From: Immersiella caudata
Taxonomy: Eukaryota; Ascomycota; Sordariomycetes; Sordariales; Lasiosphaeriaceae
Assembly (NCBI GenBank): GCA_030512335.1
Contig: JAULSU010000002.1
Location: forward strand, 5,518,001 to 5,582,000
DNA: 64,000 nucleotides
Direction: 5' to 3'
Part shown: positions 1 through 10,628 of the stretch, piece by piece
Numbering within the stretch: position 1 is the first letter of the stretch
Layout of the letters: each line of letters opens with the position of its first letter
The notes under the pieces: generated by a model
Seen by the model: only the letters and a program-made list of their open reading frames with translations
Told to the model about the DNA's origin: nothing
The model's database searches: none
Program-made: the position numbers and the translations under genes

Positions 1-1239
1 AGCACCTTCAGCTTTGTCGCAGGCTCCGAACGAAACGTCTCAGTCCTCCGCCCGCCAAAACACAGAAATACCAACTCCCACGAGAACAACCGCCTCGGCA
101 CAGCCGGTAGCTCTACCTCGGGAGCCAGCTTCAGCACCGCCAAGTCTACCTTTGCAGCCCTCCAAGCCGAAGGGCCTTCGCTGCTCGCCGGGGAGGACGT
201 TGAAGACGAAGACTACGTGCACATTCCTGGGAGCCCGTCGAAGAGCAAGCCACGGAGAAGCTGGCTGGGTAGCCTTAAGCGGGTATTCAGCGGTGGGACG
301 CCGAGCGATGGCAGCTCCAGGGAGGATTCTCCGACAAGAGAGAGCCTGCTCAACGAAAGCGGAAGTTCGGACTACGAACCAAGGCTGGTGGGGATGGGCC
401 CTAATGGGACGATGCTCACGAGGAGAAAACAAGGAAGGGAAGCGTGGGATGATGTGTTTGGGGATGGGGAGAGAAGCGGGACGGCCAGGGGGAGGGGTCC
501 TGGTGAGGAAGAGGATGAGTGGGATATTGAACGTGCAGTGGAGCAAAGGTTGGTACAGGTTATGTTTACGGTGCCGAAGGAGAGGTTGAGGGTAGTGAAT
601 GCCGAGATTGAGAAGGAGGAGGAAGTAGTGGTTGTCAGCCCTGGTGAGGAGGGGGATACGAGTTCCTTAGAAGGGCCCAGGGAGAGAAGGGGGGCGGGGA
701 TGAGGAGTAGCGAGCGGTTGAGGGAGGTGACGAGTGGTGAGCGGCTTAGAGCCAGCGGGAGTCGTGACATGGAGAAGAGAGGTGGGGAAGACTGGCTAGG
801 GGGCGATGAACGATTGTCGAGGGAGCTTGAAGGGCTACTGGGCATCGGCGATGAGAAGTTTGGCGAGAGTTTGAGGCTGGGCGGCGATCTCGGGGAGCAA
901 CGCGTTGTCGGCGACCAGAAGTGGTCCGAGAAGCACGACGAGACCGACGACGAATCACTTGGACGAAATGGTCACGCTGCACAAGAGAAGGCAGAAGAAG
1001 CCGCCGCCTCGCTGCTACATCTTCGGCCCGAAGCTGCGGAACGGGAAAGGGCGGCTCAACCTGGTTTATCCCCATCGGCATCGCTCCGGACTTCATCTAT
1101 GACTACCACAACACTACATACTGCGGAGGCGGTGCGACTTGAGAGGCCGCGCACCAGGGTTCTGGAGATGGTGGAGAGTATTGAGTCGAAGAGTAGTCGG
1201 GAAAGTACGCCGAGTGGGAGTCCGACCAGGGGGAAGTAG
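1..1239 (+). CDS. 3' part of an unidentified charged, low-complexity protein
   Basis: The frame is open from base 1 with no stop until TAG at 1237-1239, so this is the C-terminal 412 residues of a gene that begins outside the window. The visible part is hydrophilic, rich in Ser, Glu, Arg and Gly, with basic stretches (KSKPRRSWLGSLKRVF) and an acidic run near the middle. It ends in a Ser/Thr/Pro-rich tail (ESKSSRESTPSGSPTRGK). No catalytic motif, membrane segment or known domain is visible. The final 60 codons look coding in this frame. Between about 905 and 1140 the other two plus-strand frames also read as plausible peptide (see findings), so a frameshift or unseen intron there cannot be excluded. 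I cannot assign a function; phosphorylated or intrinsically disordered regulatory tails look like this, but that is only an impression. Confidence 0.65.
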   Translation, partial: STFSFVAGSERNVSVLRPPKHRNTNSHENNRLGTAGSSTSGASFSTAKSTFAALQAEGPSLLAGEDVEDEDYVHIPGSPSKSKPRRSWLGSLKRVFSGGTPSDGSSREDSPTRESLLNESGSSDYEPRLVGMGPNGTMLTRRKQGREAWDDVFGDGERSGTARGRGPGEEEDEWDIERAVEQRLVQVMFTVPKERLRVVNAEIEKEEEVVVVSPGEEGDTSSLEGPRERRGAGMRSSERLREVTSGERLRASGSRDMEKRGGEDWLGGDERLSRELEGLLGIGDEKFGESLRLGGDLGEQRVVGDQKWSEKHDETDDESLGRNGHAAQEKAEEAAASLLHLRPEAAERERAAQPGLSPSASLRTSSMTTTTLHTAEAVRLERPRTRVLEMVESIESKSSRESTPSGSPTRGK

Positions 1240-1796
1240 ACCACGAGACGAAGGCGCCTTCGGGTGAAAGGGGCGGATGCAAGCAAAAGAGAAGATGCAA
1301 GGCGTGATCGATCTGTGCCAAAGGTCGCACGACGGAGGCTGTGCCACCGGATCTGGGGATGTTTGGGTTGTGTTTGCGATGAACGGACGGACGAGCAGAC
1401 GGACGGACTTGGCTGCGTGTGCACACATACTCGATATGTGAGCGTTGACCAGTGAGGCGATACTAGACGATCTATCTAGATAGCAGAGCATAGTAGATCC
1501 TGTACCTCAGTTGGTACAGTGCATTCGGTTCGGACTTGTGGTTTGGATTGGGAGTCGGGGCTCAAGACGCGAAAGGGTCCATATTGGGATCTTGGTCTTG
1601 GTTCTGATACTCAAGAAGGGGGTTGCTTGGATGGAGTTGACATATGTTTGTCAAGGAGGATGGCGTATATGGGGGATTTTGGAAATATAGGCATTGATGG
1701 AGGGATAGGGCAGGGCAGGATAGGAATAGGTACATGGATTTGGTTTTGCTTGAACATTACTCCCTTCCACTCGCTGTGGACATCCCCATAGACACT

Positions 1797-1910
1797 CACG
1801 TGGTGTGAAGTTCCTCTTTCCGCTCAGCGCTGAATTACGGGGCCCATCAGTGGGCCTTCCAGCGGGTTTGGCAGTGGTGAGCACCGGAAAGAGGAACTTC
1901 GCACCACGTG
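1797..1910. repeat. MITE-like terminal inverted repeat element
   Basis: Two 26-base arms, 1797-1822 and 1885-1910, are inverted copies of each other with one mismatch; both outer ends read CACGTGG/CCACGTG. The 62-base centre contains a second small palindrome (GGCCCA..TGGGCC). The whole can fold into one long hairpin. There is no ORF inside and no clean target-site duplication, although CACT occurs close to both ends. Size and structure fit a miniature inverted-repeat element, but one copy does not prove mobility. Confidence 0.6.
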
Positions 1911-3312
1911 GCACTGTGAGGCACGCAACGGAGGAAAAGGGGGTACTGTCAATCATGACAACATCACCCCTCTACTCAAACATCGAGGAAATTAAAGGCC
2001 TGGATTATCCTCAAGTTTACTTGCAGTTGCGTCAATAAATACGACGGGTTTCGATTCCACGATCGATCACCACCACAGCCAGATCATGACCGCGGTCGAT
2101 CTTCATGTCCGAAAAGGGATGAAAACACCATACCCCTGTCAACTCCAACAACTACCCAGCCACTGCGCAGGCACGTGTGATGCCAAGAACAGTGGGGGAG
2201 CTGGGGAGTGAGATCCGACTTTGGGGGATCGACGGATGGGTGGATGGGGCTAACGGTTTTTGATCAAGTTTCGATTCAAGCTCGACTTTCACTGTGGGCA
2301 TAGAGGGCGGGATCGGTGTTTGGTGTTCATATCGTAGTGCCAAAGGCCGCACTGATTAGTGAGATGATGATTGAGTATTTGCCTTCGGTCCTCTTCCCAC
2401 AGCAAGGTTACCAAGTAGTTACTTATCCTCCTTGCAACCAAACCAGCCTCCTTATTGTCAAGCTCACCCTATCGTATCCCCTACCACGCCGCATCCCCAT
2501 GCAGCACAACACCGCAGCACAGCACAGCACAGCGTAACATCCCAAGCCGAAACGGACAAGGGACTCGTCATCAGTTCAAAACATTACTTGATCCTTTCAT
2601 TCCGTCTCGTGTCATCTCATCTTACACTTATCACTGCAAAGTTCCCACACGGTGCCTAGGTAAAGCAGGATTTTTACAACAGAGACAGTAACATATTGTC
2701 TTACTGTTCGATGTTAGCTCCTGAGACGAGACGCACACTAGTATGAGCAGGTATTGCACAGCCTCGCGTTTGATCTTTAACTGTTGCTCTCGCCAGTTGG
2801 AACCGAGGCGCGTGATCGAGGTGTATGTTATCGATGGATGCGCTCGCTGTGTGATGTGTTGTTGTGCTTTCGTAGACAGGTAGTATGCACACAAGAAGTT
2901 CAGTTGTGGGAAGTTAGTAGTAATAGTAAGGTAGTAAACCGGTTAAGCTCAGCCCAACTTCCCTCCCATTAGGGATGCCGCTGACACGGCGAAAAGGGGG
3001 AACTTGCCGACGACTTCGTCTTCATGCCTTCATTTTTGTCATATCTCCCCGCCAGTTCCTGATCACCCAAACAGTGCCCCTCGGCGAGGACATAAGTCGC
3101 ACAGCAGACCGCGTCCGTACCTCACGCCGTGTCACGCGCTGCAGAAGACCGCACAAGACACACCGCTCATATCACGGCCGCTCAGCCGCGATCTTGACAT
3201 GTCCCGTATGACCGGGCATCCACGTACCTCAACAGGACAGATATCTGCACGACGGGAAACTCCTACATGCTGGTCTAGCAGTCCGCGGCCTGCTGATACC
3301 TCACAGGAATCT

Positions 3313-3344
3313 TGGACATGGACATGGACATGGATGGATGGATG
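3313..3344 (+). repeat. short tandem repeat (GGACAT)3 followed by (GGAT)3
   Basis: Three GGACAT units run directly into three GGAT units. A simple microsatellite with no visible gene context. Confidence 0.85.
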
Positions 3345-6300
3345 CCATTCACCTTGGTTGCCGTGCCGGGCCGTACAAGGCTCTGCCAACTTTAATGGCG
3401 GTAGTCAGCGGATGCGGGACATGGTGTGATAAGGAAAGCGTGATAATGAAAACGTGATGTTCTGCCTCCGACATCTCGATCCCGGCCTGCTGGAAGCGGC
3501 ATGCTAAAGCTAAGACATTGCCATCTCGTTTCTCGACGTTCCAGACCCAGTCAGGGCCATGGTACCCTACATCGAATAGATTAGCAGCAGGGCAGGTATA
3601 TATAACCGCCAGAGGCAAAATTGGAGGGCGGCGCATCCGCGGCGCTCGTGCCTAGGACGGCTGGCCGAAAGCTTGGTCAGGAACGGCCGCTTCCAAGGCA
3701 GGGTTGACCTGTTAGTTGGAGTTTTATACATATCAGGGCAAAAGCCAGCCGTTGTTCAGTTGAGATCGGGTGACGGCATCGCACTGGCGAGTCGGGTCGG
3801 GAAGAAAGTGATGTGCTTTCGGCTGCTGCCAACATCCCTGCAACAGCTCTGCTCGTGGGGTTTACGCGGCGAGGAGGGGGGGCTGGATAGGATGCGTCCA
3901 AGGCGCGGCGGCTTCGTATCACTGGACGATGCGCGCCATGTGCTTCGTGTTCGCCAACGCAGGCAGGGTCGGATGGAGATGGCGAAACTCTTCGAACCAC
4001 TCGATATACATTTGAGTACCTTACTTTCGCCCAATGCGTTGCGGATTGGCTAGAACTGAGACGCTGCCAGCAACGACGAATCCCTCGCAGGCACGAATGC
4101 TGCTTGTTTGAGCCGTGGAGTATAGTGTCGCCGACGAGACAAGAAGGAAAAGCGAGAGCGGTCATCACACCGGGTGCATCGTGCAGAGAGCAGCCACTTC
4201 TGAAAGTTCCAGCCGATACTCCGTGCCCAAGATATCCTGCGGATGGACACTTATTAGTCGGACCAGTATACCGACCGACGGCCCGGAGAAATGTCTCCTA
4301 TCAGCGCAGCGGAAGGCATTTGGTAGCGTGAGTGCTGGGGGAGGGGGCGGGCAAGAACGAGGTGAGAAATAACGCTTGTTCGACACAACTCCTGCAGCGT
4401 CTTCCTCAGCCTTCAGGGCAAAACTTGGTACGCAGTGTATTCGCGCACCCGCGGTGCGGCGGGGCAGGCACTCTCGCTGGGCGCCGGCCTGCTGGAATCT
4501 GCGCTATCCGCTGCAGCTTATTTAGACCCGGGCTGGGATGTTCGTCACGTCCAGGGGCGCTCTGCAATAGCGAATGCATCTGTAGGCGAGTTGTGCTGGC
4601 GACAGGCAGCAGACAAAGAGACCAACCGACGTCGTCGCCGCGAGCGGTGTGTGTCTGCGGGTCTCAGCACCTCTCGCCTCCATGGTCCGGAGGAATTGCC
4701 AGGTGCAGCGAGCATTGTCAAGAGGCTTTGCTTTGTTGTTCGGGACAGGCGCATGTGGGGGTGGGATTGGGAAGGCCGAACCAGAGTTGACACGTCGGTC
4801 GGGAGACGGAACGGGCGTTGATTGCGTCCGCTGGGGTGTGGCTGTTTCGTTTTCTGCAGACACCCGTCTGTGCTGGCTCTGCTCTCCAAACAATCAATCT
4901 GGCGGGGAGCCGTGGTAAGTGTGCGACCTGAGCCATCAGCAACTCCCGAAGAGGCTGCATGGCGGCATTCTGGAAGCCGAGTTGGAGGCCCAAAATTTCA
5001 AGATTCGATGCCTTGGCTCGCTTGCGTGTAGGTCGGAGCGATAACTGTTCGCGGCGATATTGGCGGGGGACGAGGCTAAAAAGAGCGTGAGGTGACGACT
5101 GAGAGATGAGTGAGACATGCTTGCTGGAGGTGTGGGGAAGCCTGGTCGTCAAGAGGGGCATTCCTTCGAACCAGGCGGAGATTCGCCGAGCGTGCCGGCC
5201 ATCTCTCGTCCATGGCTCAGATCAACTCTCCCGTGTCGTGCTGGTAGGCTTGATGAAACCCCTCTGTTGGCCTTCATCAAGGTGATCCGTCCTCGAGGTA
5301 ACATCAGCAGGCGCGTCAGACTGATACTCCGTCTCTTCATTTCTGTCACTGGAAGCGAGTTGATAAAAGGGGGCAGCAGCCGCGCGGAAAGGAATTGCAG
5401 CGCGCAACGCCAAGGAGGCCGAGAGACAGGGTTTTGAAATAATTCTCGTTCAGAACGTGCTGTCCAAGAGCTTTCCAAGATTACTGGCGCTGCGTCCTTG
5501 CGCGCGTAGTGTACTCGCTACTCTTGCAGACATTTGAGAGATAAGGTTCGCCTGTGCGCAACCCCACTGTCGAAAGGCTTCCAGTGCGACAAACAGCGTC
5601 CAGCGCGCCATTCGCACCTCACTGCTGGCCTGTGCCGCTCAAGTACCCGATACTGGGGCTGCGTGGATCTTGTCTTGGCGCTCCCCAGCGCAGTGACGAC
5701 ATCTGCCACGAAACCCGCCGGTCCTTCCATGCACATCCCAGCCAGCGCTTTTTTCGCGGCCAGCTTCTTTTCTTCGCCCTCCACCTGCGCCAGGCTTCTG
5801 AGACCCCCCTGGCACCCACTCTTTGCCCGCCTGTCCCGCTGCTCCGCTGCCCGGTTTCTCACTGCTTCTGCTTTCGTGCAGCACTAACAGCGCAGCCCAG
5901 CTACTTGCGGAAAGGTGATGTGCAGCATCGCGCCGGCTCCACTTCACCAAGCAAACCCCCCCACTCATCGCCGCTCGGCTCTTTTCTCTTGGGCCTGCCC
6001 CCCTCCGCATGCTAACACCCTTCTCTTCCCCCGTCCCTTCCACCAACGCCGTCACAATTCTCACTCGATCGCCTGCGTGCTGGCTTTGACCTCGACATTC
6101 CCAGCCCCAGCCATTGCGCTCTCTGAGCACCGCCTTTTCCTTTGTCTTCGAAACGTCACGACGCTCAATCACTTGTGGACGCCTTCTTGCGGCATTCCTT
6201 AGCTGGAATCCACCCACCCGACTTCGATTTCATTCCCTTCCTCCCCAGTCCGCTGGTGCTTGTCTTTGATCGCTCCGACAACGCGTCTCCCCGATCTGGC

Positions 6301-6501
6301 ATGGCCACGACACCCGCTTGCCAATTTCGAGGTTGAGGTTTTGGTTGCGGTTTCACCTACATGGGCTGTTGCTGTTTGTAAATCTTGCCCACCAACCGAA
6401 CGCCCTTTGACCTGAAAAAGGTACTGTGGAGCCAACCCAAATTCCTGTCTCGACGAAGCCACATCTAACCATATAAACAGGTCGTCCCACGCCTCTCGGC
6501 G

Positions 6502-7886
6502 ATGGCGTCCCGACTGCCCGCTTGCTTTTGGGCCGGCATCAGCATAATATCTTTGTTATGTGGCGTCGTCATGGCCGACCCGTCAATGCCCGTGAAGTAC
6601 TGCGCAACGACCAACACGGCTGATATGACTGCCTGTACGTTCGCCGGCAGAGCTGAAACTTTGCATACACTGACATGGGCTTCCAGTGAACAGTATCTAT
6701 CAGTCAATGGGTCGATGCCGCGGTAACTGCACCGATCAGAACTTCTCGCTCGCGATTCTGCAAGGCCAGAACTGCTGGTGTTCCAACCTTGTCCCCAACC
6801 CGGCGGATCAAAAACCCCTCAGAAATTGCCAGAATCCTTGCCCTGGCTACCCCGATGACTATTGTGGAGGGTCTGGCACGTATGGTTACATTCAAATCCC
6901 GAATAGCGACACTGACGGGACTGCGGCGCCCGGCGCTACTAACACGAAGACGTCATCTTCGGTACGTTTACATCCACCTCTTGTCTCCTGTGCGCCGCCA
7001 TGCAAGCCATAAATCTTGTCGGAACCTCAAAGCTTTCATAATCTTCTCCACAGCCACAAATGCGTTTTAGTCCATTTGTTTACAGCCTTGGACGTCCAGG
7101 CAGTTGTGATTACGGAGACTGAGACTGTGCAGAGAACAGTTCAAAGTACCGTGATATTACCACCTCCAGTGGTAGGGCAACCTAAAACATCTAGTGTCAA
7201 GCACTATACAACGTCTGCTGTATGCCGTGCATTTCGTTTACGACCCTGGCTGGCTGGCGGCGTGACTTGTACATCTCTGTCGATGAATTGTGCTGACTGA
7301 AAGGTAGAATGACGACGGAGTGTCACCCACGCCGGGGCCAACTGTTCACACCGTGACAGTCTCGGGCGTCATAAAAACAGTCACCACCACACCTACGCCT
7401 TCGCCAGGAGACGGTAACGCGGCGTTGGTCACTTCCCAGCAGAGCAAAGGGCTCTCCACCGGTGCGACGGTGGGCATCGCTATTGGCGTTGTTGGCATTG
7501 TTGTCGTTGCCGGAATCTTCTTATTCATGTATTACATGAAGCGCAAGAGGAGGGATTCTGAAGATGGGTTGTTCACGGCGTCGAGGAGAGGCAGCTCGCC
7601 AGGCATGCTTAGCACGCCGAAGACGGGCGAAGTTTCCGAGAACCGATTCGCAGATGTACCGAATCCTGGGCCAGTCTGGGATGTCAGCTCAGCGAACTCG
7701 AAGCGACGAAGCCATCTGATGCCTGTCGACCCGAGGTTAGACCCTTTCGCGAAGGGAATCTACGTTCGGGACCAGAACAAGAGCCACGACAGCATTGGCT
7801 CGCTCCAGGACAACCAGGACTATTCGAGACGGATACAAGAACCGCCAAGGGTTCTGAGGGCCGTCAACCCCGACCCAGACGACTGA
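6502..7886 (+). CDS. WSC-domain membrane sensor, cell wall integrity type
   Basis: Four exons fit: 6502-6634, 6687-6961, 7100-7219 and 7308-7886, giving 368 residues. The N-terminus is a signal peptide (hydrophobic up to about residue 25, VVMADP). Residues about 30-125 form a WSC domain: YCATTNTADMTA, SIYQSMGRCRGNC, QNCWCSN, CPGYPDDYCGG, with the family cysteines in order. A Ser/Thr/Pro-rich stalk follows, then one membrane helix (VGIAIGVVGIVVVAGIFLF) with a KRKRR stop-transfer, then a cytoplasmic tail of about 120 residues. Known fungal proteins of this build (Wsc1/Slg1) sense wall stress at the plasma membrane and signal through Rho1/Pkc1; that role is inferred here. Exons 1 and 2 meet in the right frame inside the WSC domain. 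The third acceptor (GTCCAG before 7100) was chosen by frame and is the least certain junction. Confidence 0.85.
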
Positions 7887-9527
7887 AAGGGCCTTATGCG
7901 TTTGATTGTGTCACCTATTACGGTTTGGACAGGGCTAGGTTTTTCTCATGACGACGTACACGAACACTCTCTCAGCATCTTGACAAACTTCTCTCGTTTC
8001 TGCATTTGCATTTTCAAAGATACCATGGCGTTTTTTCGGCTGGACACAAACAGTTGGTGCGGACACTGAATCGCCCAATTCCTAGTGATTGGGCTTTTTG
8101 CGAGTGACTGGCGGGCGGGCAAAAGGAGCGAATTGGGATTTGATGCATGCAGGGCAGCCTCCCCTCCGATATCTTACGCAGCAGTGGGGATGAGGGGGCT
8201 GATCTGCCTTAATCTTCATTTACTACCCCGCTACATTGCGAGTTTGGCAATGTGGCTAGACATCTTTACGATTGTTACTACACTGGTCTCTAGACTGACT
8301 ACATGGAAGATATTGGGCTCTATGGGATTGGATTTGTTATGATAGAGCCGGCCCGTGGAAACTCAGGTTTCTCTCTGCGACGCAGAGATACCTGGTGGGC
8401 GTGTATATGGAACCGCTGGCATTGCTAGCTGCGTGGCCAGAAACGGCACGCTCTGAATGAATCAAGTCTGGAACCAATCCGTTGGGGTGCTTTAGTTCAC
8501 GTGCGATTTTCCAATCGTTGAAATCGCGATCAGCAAGGTACGCGAGAAGGCAACGTCATGCATATCAATACGATCGGATGAATAATTTTTGCGTTGGAGA
8601 TCGATGCGGACGTCGAGCGCTGCGCCCCGAGGGATCCAATGGAGTGGCTCAATTGGAGATGTTGGAGTGTGGGAGTACGTAAGGGTGTTGAGGGGCCCCT
8701 TTTTTTTCTTGTCATGGAGTCCAGTCGGGCGGTAGCGTCGAGAGGGGTGGGGCGAGGTTGTGGTGGGTGGGAGGGGTGGTTTAACGATGGGTTGGTTGGT
8801 GTAACGGTGGTGGTGTGGTTTGGTGGGCTGATGCGATTGGGGATTTTTTGGCAGGCTGGACAGGGTTGGCGTTGCTGAGCGATTGCTGGGCGAGGAGGAA
8901 GCGAGAGGAAAGGGAAACCGGAATAGAAAGGGTTGCGAGGTAGTTTTTCTTGGACAGAATGATGTGTTGTTTTGTTGACGAGGTGAAGGTATTGGGATGG
9001 GTTGGTATCATTAATGGCCAGGGTTGAGTAGGTCAGTTGAATGAGGGGTAGACGTGTGTGTGGTGGGTAAGTTGATCAGGTTGATGAGGCGAATGAGATA
9101 CATATATATGAAATCAAGAAATGGGGCTACATCCTACTTATCAAAGCCGAAGCCGGACATACTCCCTCGAAATCTTGGACAGCGCTTGATTCCTACAAGG
9201 GTTTGCCTTCATTCAAAAGAGGCAAAAAGTTCGTGAGATGGAGGGTCGCAGTGCATCGCAATGCCGTCCTGCCTTGGCGGGTGCATCTCCTGCCCTGGAT
9301 CTCGACTTTAGCTCCGAGGTGCAGGGTACCCGACCTTCTCCTTTTCATCTGCGGGTGTTGCATTCGCATAGTCTTGTAATTTCGTGTCCACACACACTGG
9401 AGGAAGAAAAAGAAAAGAATCGATAAGGGGTGGTGAGGCTGAGCTTTCTGTCCGGGTTGGTGGGTTGGAAAGCGGTGAGGCGGGACTGGTGAATGAAAGG
9501 GTCGGAGTTTTCCAGGGCGCTACCGTT
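7887..9527. other. intergenic, no gene recognised
   Basis: Contains the 3' flank of the WSC gene and the 3' flank of the minus-strand gene ending at 9528. The part from about 8,650 to 9,080 is G/T-rich on the plus strand (repeated GGTTGG, GTGGTG). Short ORFs show nothing recognisable. Confidence 0.5.
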
Positions 9528-10420
9528 TCAGATGTTTAGGGGGGAGGGCTTGGCATCGGTTGGGCGGGTCGATGGGACGCTGTGTGGCGTGGTCAGTGCC
9601 GGGTTTGACAGCTGGAGGGCGATCGTGGTGATCGTGGGGTGAGATGGTGACAATATGAAGTTGGAAATGGTTTGCTGTTGCGACGACTGGAGAGATGATT
9701 GTGATGATGGATTGCTGTTTCTGTTGGTCTGGCCTGCCTGCTGGTTCAGGTTCATGAGCCAGGCGAGCAGACGTGCGAAGTGGACAGACTGGGCAGCGAG
9801 ATTGTGATGGCCAACTGCAAGGCCCAACAGTTCGTCGCGTTGCACAGTCTCGAGGGGGATGATCCTCAATAAAAGAAATGTGCAAACAGATTTTCCGATA
9901 TTGATGCGTGTTGATCAACCTGATGCAGGTGGCTTTGTGTGGTTGGCTGTCCGCAGGACGGCGGCTTGACGATTGTCTGGGCCAGCGGCTCAGCCTCAAA
10001 ACTTGGCTCTTTTGGGGCGTCGGTTTAGGTGTGGGGAAGGCGCCAAGACCCAGCGCACGGCTGCAACATCACCTGGCGTGCCTGGTTGAGCAGAGCATTG
10101 AGGAGCCCAATCGGTGTTCCATTCTGGGCGACGCCAATCATGATGCGCAAAGGGTCCTGGTTGACGATGGGCCGCAATGCGGCACCGTCCTGGGAAGCTG
10201 ATTCGACGTCCTTTTGGTGATGTCGAGGGCCAGCTGGCGACGGTGCACCATTTGCGTTTGCTAGCACGACCCCGGCAGAGGCGACTGTCTCGTTGCCCCT
10301 CGTTGCCCCTGGGACGACCCACGATACGATCCGCGCAGGTGTTACAGATTGCGAGGTTGCCCCTCTCCCTGCAAACACCGAACAAACCCATGGCCACTGC
10401 TGACTGCTGCCGTCTTCCAT
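9528..10420 (-). CDS. putative small protein, unknown function
   Basis: Two minus-strand stretches look coding by composition and third-base GC. The first, from ATG at 10420 down to about 10059, includes LRIMIGVAQNGTPIGLLNAL. The second, about 9864 down to the TGA at 9528, starts IIPLETVQRDELLGLAVGHH and becomes Gln/Asn/Ser-rich. Joining 10059 to 9864 (donor GTGCGC, acceptor TTGAG, 194-base intron) keeps the frame and gives about 232 residues. A different join (donor GTGATG at the preceding CAG codon, acceptor CTCGAG) also keeps the frame, so the junction is unsettled. No domain is recognised. The start lies 208 bases from the ATG of the OST-alpha-type gene on the other strand, so the two would share a divergent promoter. 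It could instead be non-coding. Confidence 0.45.
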
Positions 10421-10628
10421 CTTCGCCTCTCATCCGTTCTCTCCGCCATTGCTGACCTCACTGCCACATGAGGTGTTGGCTCTCGACCACCAGTCCGCGC
10501 GCTCTGCTTCGCCCCGAGTCTTGAGCAACGCCGTCTGAGGGAGCTCCAGCTCTGCGCCGCGAGGGACCTCCCGCAACTGTCGCAGCCGCAGTCGAGCGCC
10601 GTCTTCGCCCACAGGCAGCGAGCCCAAG

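Larger units (their letters stand above)
1240..6501. other. 5.2 kb without a recognisable gene
   Basis: Many short ORFs occur on both strands, but none has a recognisable motif or a consistent coding look, and they overlap one another in conflicting frames. The part after about 5,500 is pyrimidine-rich and probably includes the promoter and leader of the WSC gene at 6502. It holds an inverted repeat at 1797-1910 and short tandem repeats near 2,505-2,535 (AGCAC units) and 3,313-3,344. Confidence 0.5.

Noticed and set aside
1505..1560. D-arm-like CTCAGTTGGTACAG followed by GGTTCGGA
   Set aside because: The spacing is too short for a tRNA and no stems pair.
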